Assembly (NCBI GenBank): GCA_963169055.1
Contig: CAUJFU010000497.1
Span: 1 to 7,369 of the forward strand
DNA length: 7,369 nt
Reading direction: 5' to 3'
Source: Myxococcota bacterium
GTDB taxonomy: Bacteria > Myxococcota_C > UBA6777
Made by a program: the position numbers and the translations under genes. Shown piece by piece: positions 5,997-7,369 of this stretch (within the stretch, counting starts at the first letter, position 1; each line of letters opens with the position of its first letter). Under the pieces are notes generated by a model, which was given only the letters and a program-made list of their open reading frames with translations, had not been told where the DNA came from and made no database searches.

Positions 5997-6025
5997 AGAC
6001 TAGGAAGATCACGATCGCTCGTCAA
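5997..6025 (-). promoter_or_regulatory. Candidate promoter of the PEGA/Sel1 gene, overlapping the lysR stop
   Basis: On the minus strand TTGACG (6025-6020) and TAGTCT (6002-5997) are 17 bases apart. The TGA inside the -35 box is the lysR stop codon. The layout matches the lysR candidate (TTGACG-N17-TAGGTT). It would give a leader of about 135 nt and make the PEGA/Sel1 gene independent of lysR transcription. Confidence 0.42.
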
Positions 6026-6993
6026 TGGGTAGAAGAAACCGCCTCCTGCCCCACACCGTTTTCTTCCGAGGGAAGCCAAGGAACCGTCGGGGACAGTTGG
6101 TCGATCAAAAATTCCAGAAACACACGCACTTTGGCCGAAAGATAACGACGGCTCGGATAGACCGCAAAGATCGCCATTTCAGGAGGGTTCCAACCCGGCA
6201 AGATCTGTTGGAGGGTTCCCGCACGAACTTGTTCGTGGCACAAAAAAGACGGTAGCAAGGCAATCCCCATCCCTGCCAACGTCGCATCGCGCAAAAACAA
6301 CATATCGTTCACCACCAAACGCCCCCGAACGGAGACGCTGACTTGTTCGTGCTTGGGATGTTGCAACCGCCACTCCGCATGAGGGTTTCCGCCGCCCGTA
6401 TGGGGGTTGCCACCGCCCAAAAGCAAGCATTCGTATTCTGCTAGATCTTCGGGCGTTTTTGGGCATCCATGCGCTGCGATATAACGCGGACTGGCATACA
6501 AACGCGCAGAGGTCGGTCCCAGTTTGCGCGCCACCAACGTCGAATCTTCGAGACGTCCGATACGGATCGCCAGATCAAAGCCCTCTTCGATCACATTGAC
6601 CACCCGAGAAGACAGCATCACTTCGACGGTGACATCGGAGTATTTCGCCATAAAATCCGTCAAGATCGGTCGCAAAAAAGCCACCGCAAACGTCGTCGGG
6701 GCCGTGATCCGCAAGTGTCCACAAGGAAACTGCTGCAACTCAGAGACCGTCAGTTCGGCTTCTTCGGCCTCGGCGATCAACCTCGCACAACGCTCATAAA
6801 AAGCCACGCCGACTTCGGTCAGGTTGAGGTTTCGCGTGGTGCGATGGATCAAGCGAACCCCTAAACGCTCTTCGAGCCGCGCCAACCGCCGACTCACGGT
6901 CGATTTAGGCAATCCCATCGAACGCGCTGCGTTTGTGATGCTCAACTCTTCCGCCACTTTCACGAAGACCGCCATCTCGTTGAGATCCGCCAT
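6022..6993 (-). CDS. LysR-family transcriptional regulator
   Basis: A 323-aa LysR-type regulator. Residues 1-60 hold the N-terminal winged helix-turn-helix (MAVFVKVAEELSITNAARSMGLPKSTVSRRLARLEERLGVRLIHRTTR region), followed by the linker helix (about 62-88). Residues 92-300 form the periplasmic-binding-protein-like effector domain (HLRITAPTTF, EEGFDLAIRIG, GMGIALLPSF, AVYPSRRYLSAKVRVFLEFL), closest in style to the CrgA/DmlR/AaeR group. The inducer cannot be inferred. A GTG at 7020 is in frame, but the start at 6993 has AAGGAG seven bases upstream (7001-7006) and matches the usual family N-terminus; an ATG closer to that site is out of frame. The effector domain contains an exact-length 7-aa duplication, GGGNPHT/GGGNPHA (193-206), in a variable loop before Trp208. 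LysR regulators often control a divergent neighbour, but none is visible within 350 bp to the right; the collinear PEGA/Sel1 gene is a possible target. Confidence 0.92.
   Translation of the reverse strand: MADLNEMAVFVKVAEELSITNAARSMGLPKSTVSRRLARLEERLGVRLIHRTTRNLNLTEVGVAFYERCARLIAEAEEAELTVSELQQFPCGHLRITAPTTFAVAFLRPILTDFMAKYSDVTVEVMLSSRVVNVIEEGFDLAIRIGRLEDSTLVARKLGPTSARLYASPRYIAAHGCPKTPEDLAEYECLLLGGGNPHTGGGNPHAEWRLQHPKHEQVSVSVRGRLVVNDMLFLRDATLAGMGIALLPSFLCHEQVRAGTLQQILPGWNPPEMAIFAVYPSRRYLSAKVRVFLEFLIDQLSPTVPWLPSEENGVGQEAVSSTH
6376..6417 (-). repeat. 21-bp in-frame tandem duplication inside lysR
   Basis: Two adjacent 21-bp units (6397-6417 and 6376-6396) encode GGGNPHT and GGGNPHA. The codons have drifted at several positions, so the duplication is not brand new. 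It lengthens a surface loop of the effector domain in frame. Confidence 0.8.
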
Positions 6994-7000
6994 CCCATCG

Positions 7001-7006
7001 CTCCTT
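7001..7006 (-). promoter_or_regulatory. Shine-Dalgarno that fixes the lysR start
   Basis: AAGGAG on the minus strand is seven bases before the ATG at 6993. An upstream in-frame GTG (7020) would place this site inside the coding region, so the shorter protein is preferred. Confidence 0.7.
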
Positions 7007-7037
7007 TGTGGTCCATGCACAATCTCAGAAAACGTCT

Positions 7038-7066
7038 AACCTATTCTTCTACCCCCCTCTCGTCAA
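7038..7066 (-). promoter_or_regulatory. Candidate sigma70-type promoter of lysR
   Basis: On the minus strand TTGACG (7066-7061), 17 bases and TAGGTT (7043-7038) give a predicted start near 7031 and a leader of about 38 nt. This is the best-spaced promoter candidate in the window and shares its -35 with the one before the PEGA/Sel1 gene. Confidence 0.5.
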
Positions 7067-7134
7067 CCCGCCGCCCTTCCTTGCTGCATCGGCGCTTTTT
7101 TGCTTTGATCGATTTGGCGCTGTTGGATGATGTT

Positions 7135-7178
7135 GTGGGGTTTCACCCCACGCCCCACAAGGGAGCGCCGCTCCCTTG
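7135..7178. repeat. Paired GC-rich hairpins, possible dispersed intergenic repeat
   Basis: Two perfect stems with 3-nt loops lie in tandem. The first is GTGGGGT/ACCCCAC (7135-7141 with 7145-7151); the second is CAAGGGAGC/GCTCCCTTG (7158-7166 with 7170-7178). They are joined by a short C-rich spacer. Compact double stem-loops of this kind are typical of multi-copy intergenic repeats in bacterial genomes. A single window cannot show copy number, so membership in a repeat family is inference; the structure itself is directly visible. Confidence 0.6.
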
Positions 7179-7204
7179 ACCCCGCGATGGCGAAAGGATC
7201 GTTC

Positions 7205-7222
7205 GTCGTTCAAACCAACGAC
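7205..7222. repeat. Short inverted repeat GTCGTT-N6-AACGAC
   Basis: Perfect 6-bp arms (7205-7210 and 7217-7222) flank a 6-base centre. This could be a regulator half-site pair or chance. It lies about 140 bases upstream of the predicted lysR -35, far for direct repression. Confidence 0.3.
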
Positions 7223-7321
7223 ACTCTCGCTTGAAACAGCGCGAACACGGCTTTTTTTGTCAACTGCGTGAGTCCTGTCTGATCAAAAAAACAAGACCTA
7301 GAGTAAGCTCCCCCCGAAATT

Positions 7322-7346
7322 GCGCCTCGCTCCTCAAGCAAGGCGC
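7322..7346 (-). other. 10-bp hairpin at the right edge, better paired on the minus strand
   Basis: Outer arms GCGCCT/AGGCGC (7341-7346 with 7322-7327 on minus) continue through a U-G wobble and GCU/AGC to a 5-nt loop (TGAGG). On the plus strand the wobble becomes a C-A mismatch, so a minus-strand RNA fits better. It may end or lead a transcript that starts outside the window. The bases after it (AATTTC) are not a convincing U-tract. Confidence 0.35.
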
Positions 7347-7369
7347 GACACTTCACGACGCGGCGCGGC

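Larger units (their letters stand above)
7067..7369. other. Gene-free right end of the window
   Basis: I find no supported coding frame, tRNA or rRNA here. The stretch contains a double hairpin (7135-7178), a 6-bp dyad (7205-7222) and a 10-bp hairpin near the edge (7322-7346), listed separately. A run of seven T (7252-7258) has no adequate stem before it. A gene beginning or ending just beyond the window cannot be excluded. Confidence 0.6.

Noticed and set aside
5855-6079. Longer N-terminus for the PEGA/Sel1 protein
   Set aside because: It would overlap the lysR 3' end and hide a clear signal peptide. The internal ATG has an ideal ribosome-binding site.
7228-7258. Intrinsic terminator at the seven-T run in the right-end region
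   Set aside because: The only stem nearby is 4 bp (CGCT/AGCG) and is separated from the T-run by ten bases.
1-7369. CRISPR array, transposase, integrase, tRNA or rRNA
   Set aside because: I found no regularly spaced repeats, no recombinase motifs in any frame and no tRNA-like or rRNA-like sequence.

Overview
The window looks like a chromosomal segment of a Gram-negative bacterium of moderate GC (mid-fifties per cent by eye). Three observations suggest a myxobacterium-like or other former-deltaproteobacterial lineage: a calpain-type (C2) cysteine protease, a PEGA plus Sel1-repeat envelope protein, and exported proteins with long proline-rich linkers. This is inference from gene content; no 16S rRNA or other phylogenetic marker is present. 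Shine-Dalgarno sequences are strong (AAGGAGG, AAGGTGG, AAGGAG) and decide several starts. Upstream of three genes I see the same promoter style, TTGAC-N16/17-TAnnnT.

Layout, left to right. Positions 1-168 are non-coding and end in two small hairpins beside the queC stop. queC (minus) makes preQ0 for queuosine or archaeosine-type deazaguanine pathways. A 220-bp divergent promoter region separates it from a plus-strand exported right-handed beta-helix protein. That gene converges on a minus-strand 130-aa protein of unknown function across a 46-nt stretch with no G on the plus strand. The 130-aa gene follows, on the same strand, a 574-aa calpain-like protease with Ig-like modules. Further right, also on minus, are a 405-aa exported PEGA/Sel1-repeat protein and a LysR-family regulator. 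The last 350 bases hold the lysR promoter, a conspicuous double hairpin and other inverted repeats, but no gene.

The genes do not form an obvious single pathway. queC has no other queuosine gene beside it. lysR, the PEGA/Sel1 gene, the protease and the 130-aa gene are collinear, but gaps of 109-255 bp and internal promoter candidates argue for several transcription units. The likeliest functional pair is the protease and the 130-aa gene.

No mobile element, CRISPR array, tRNA, rRNA or recognisable defence cassette is visible. The two items most worth checking are (1) a QueC with an intact PP-loop ATPase core in which all four zinc-ligand cysteines are replaced and a low-complexity tail is added, and (2) the calpain-like protease with its unrecognised small neighbour.
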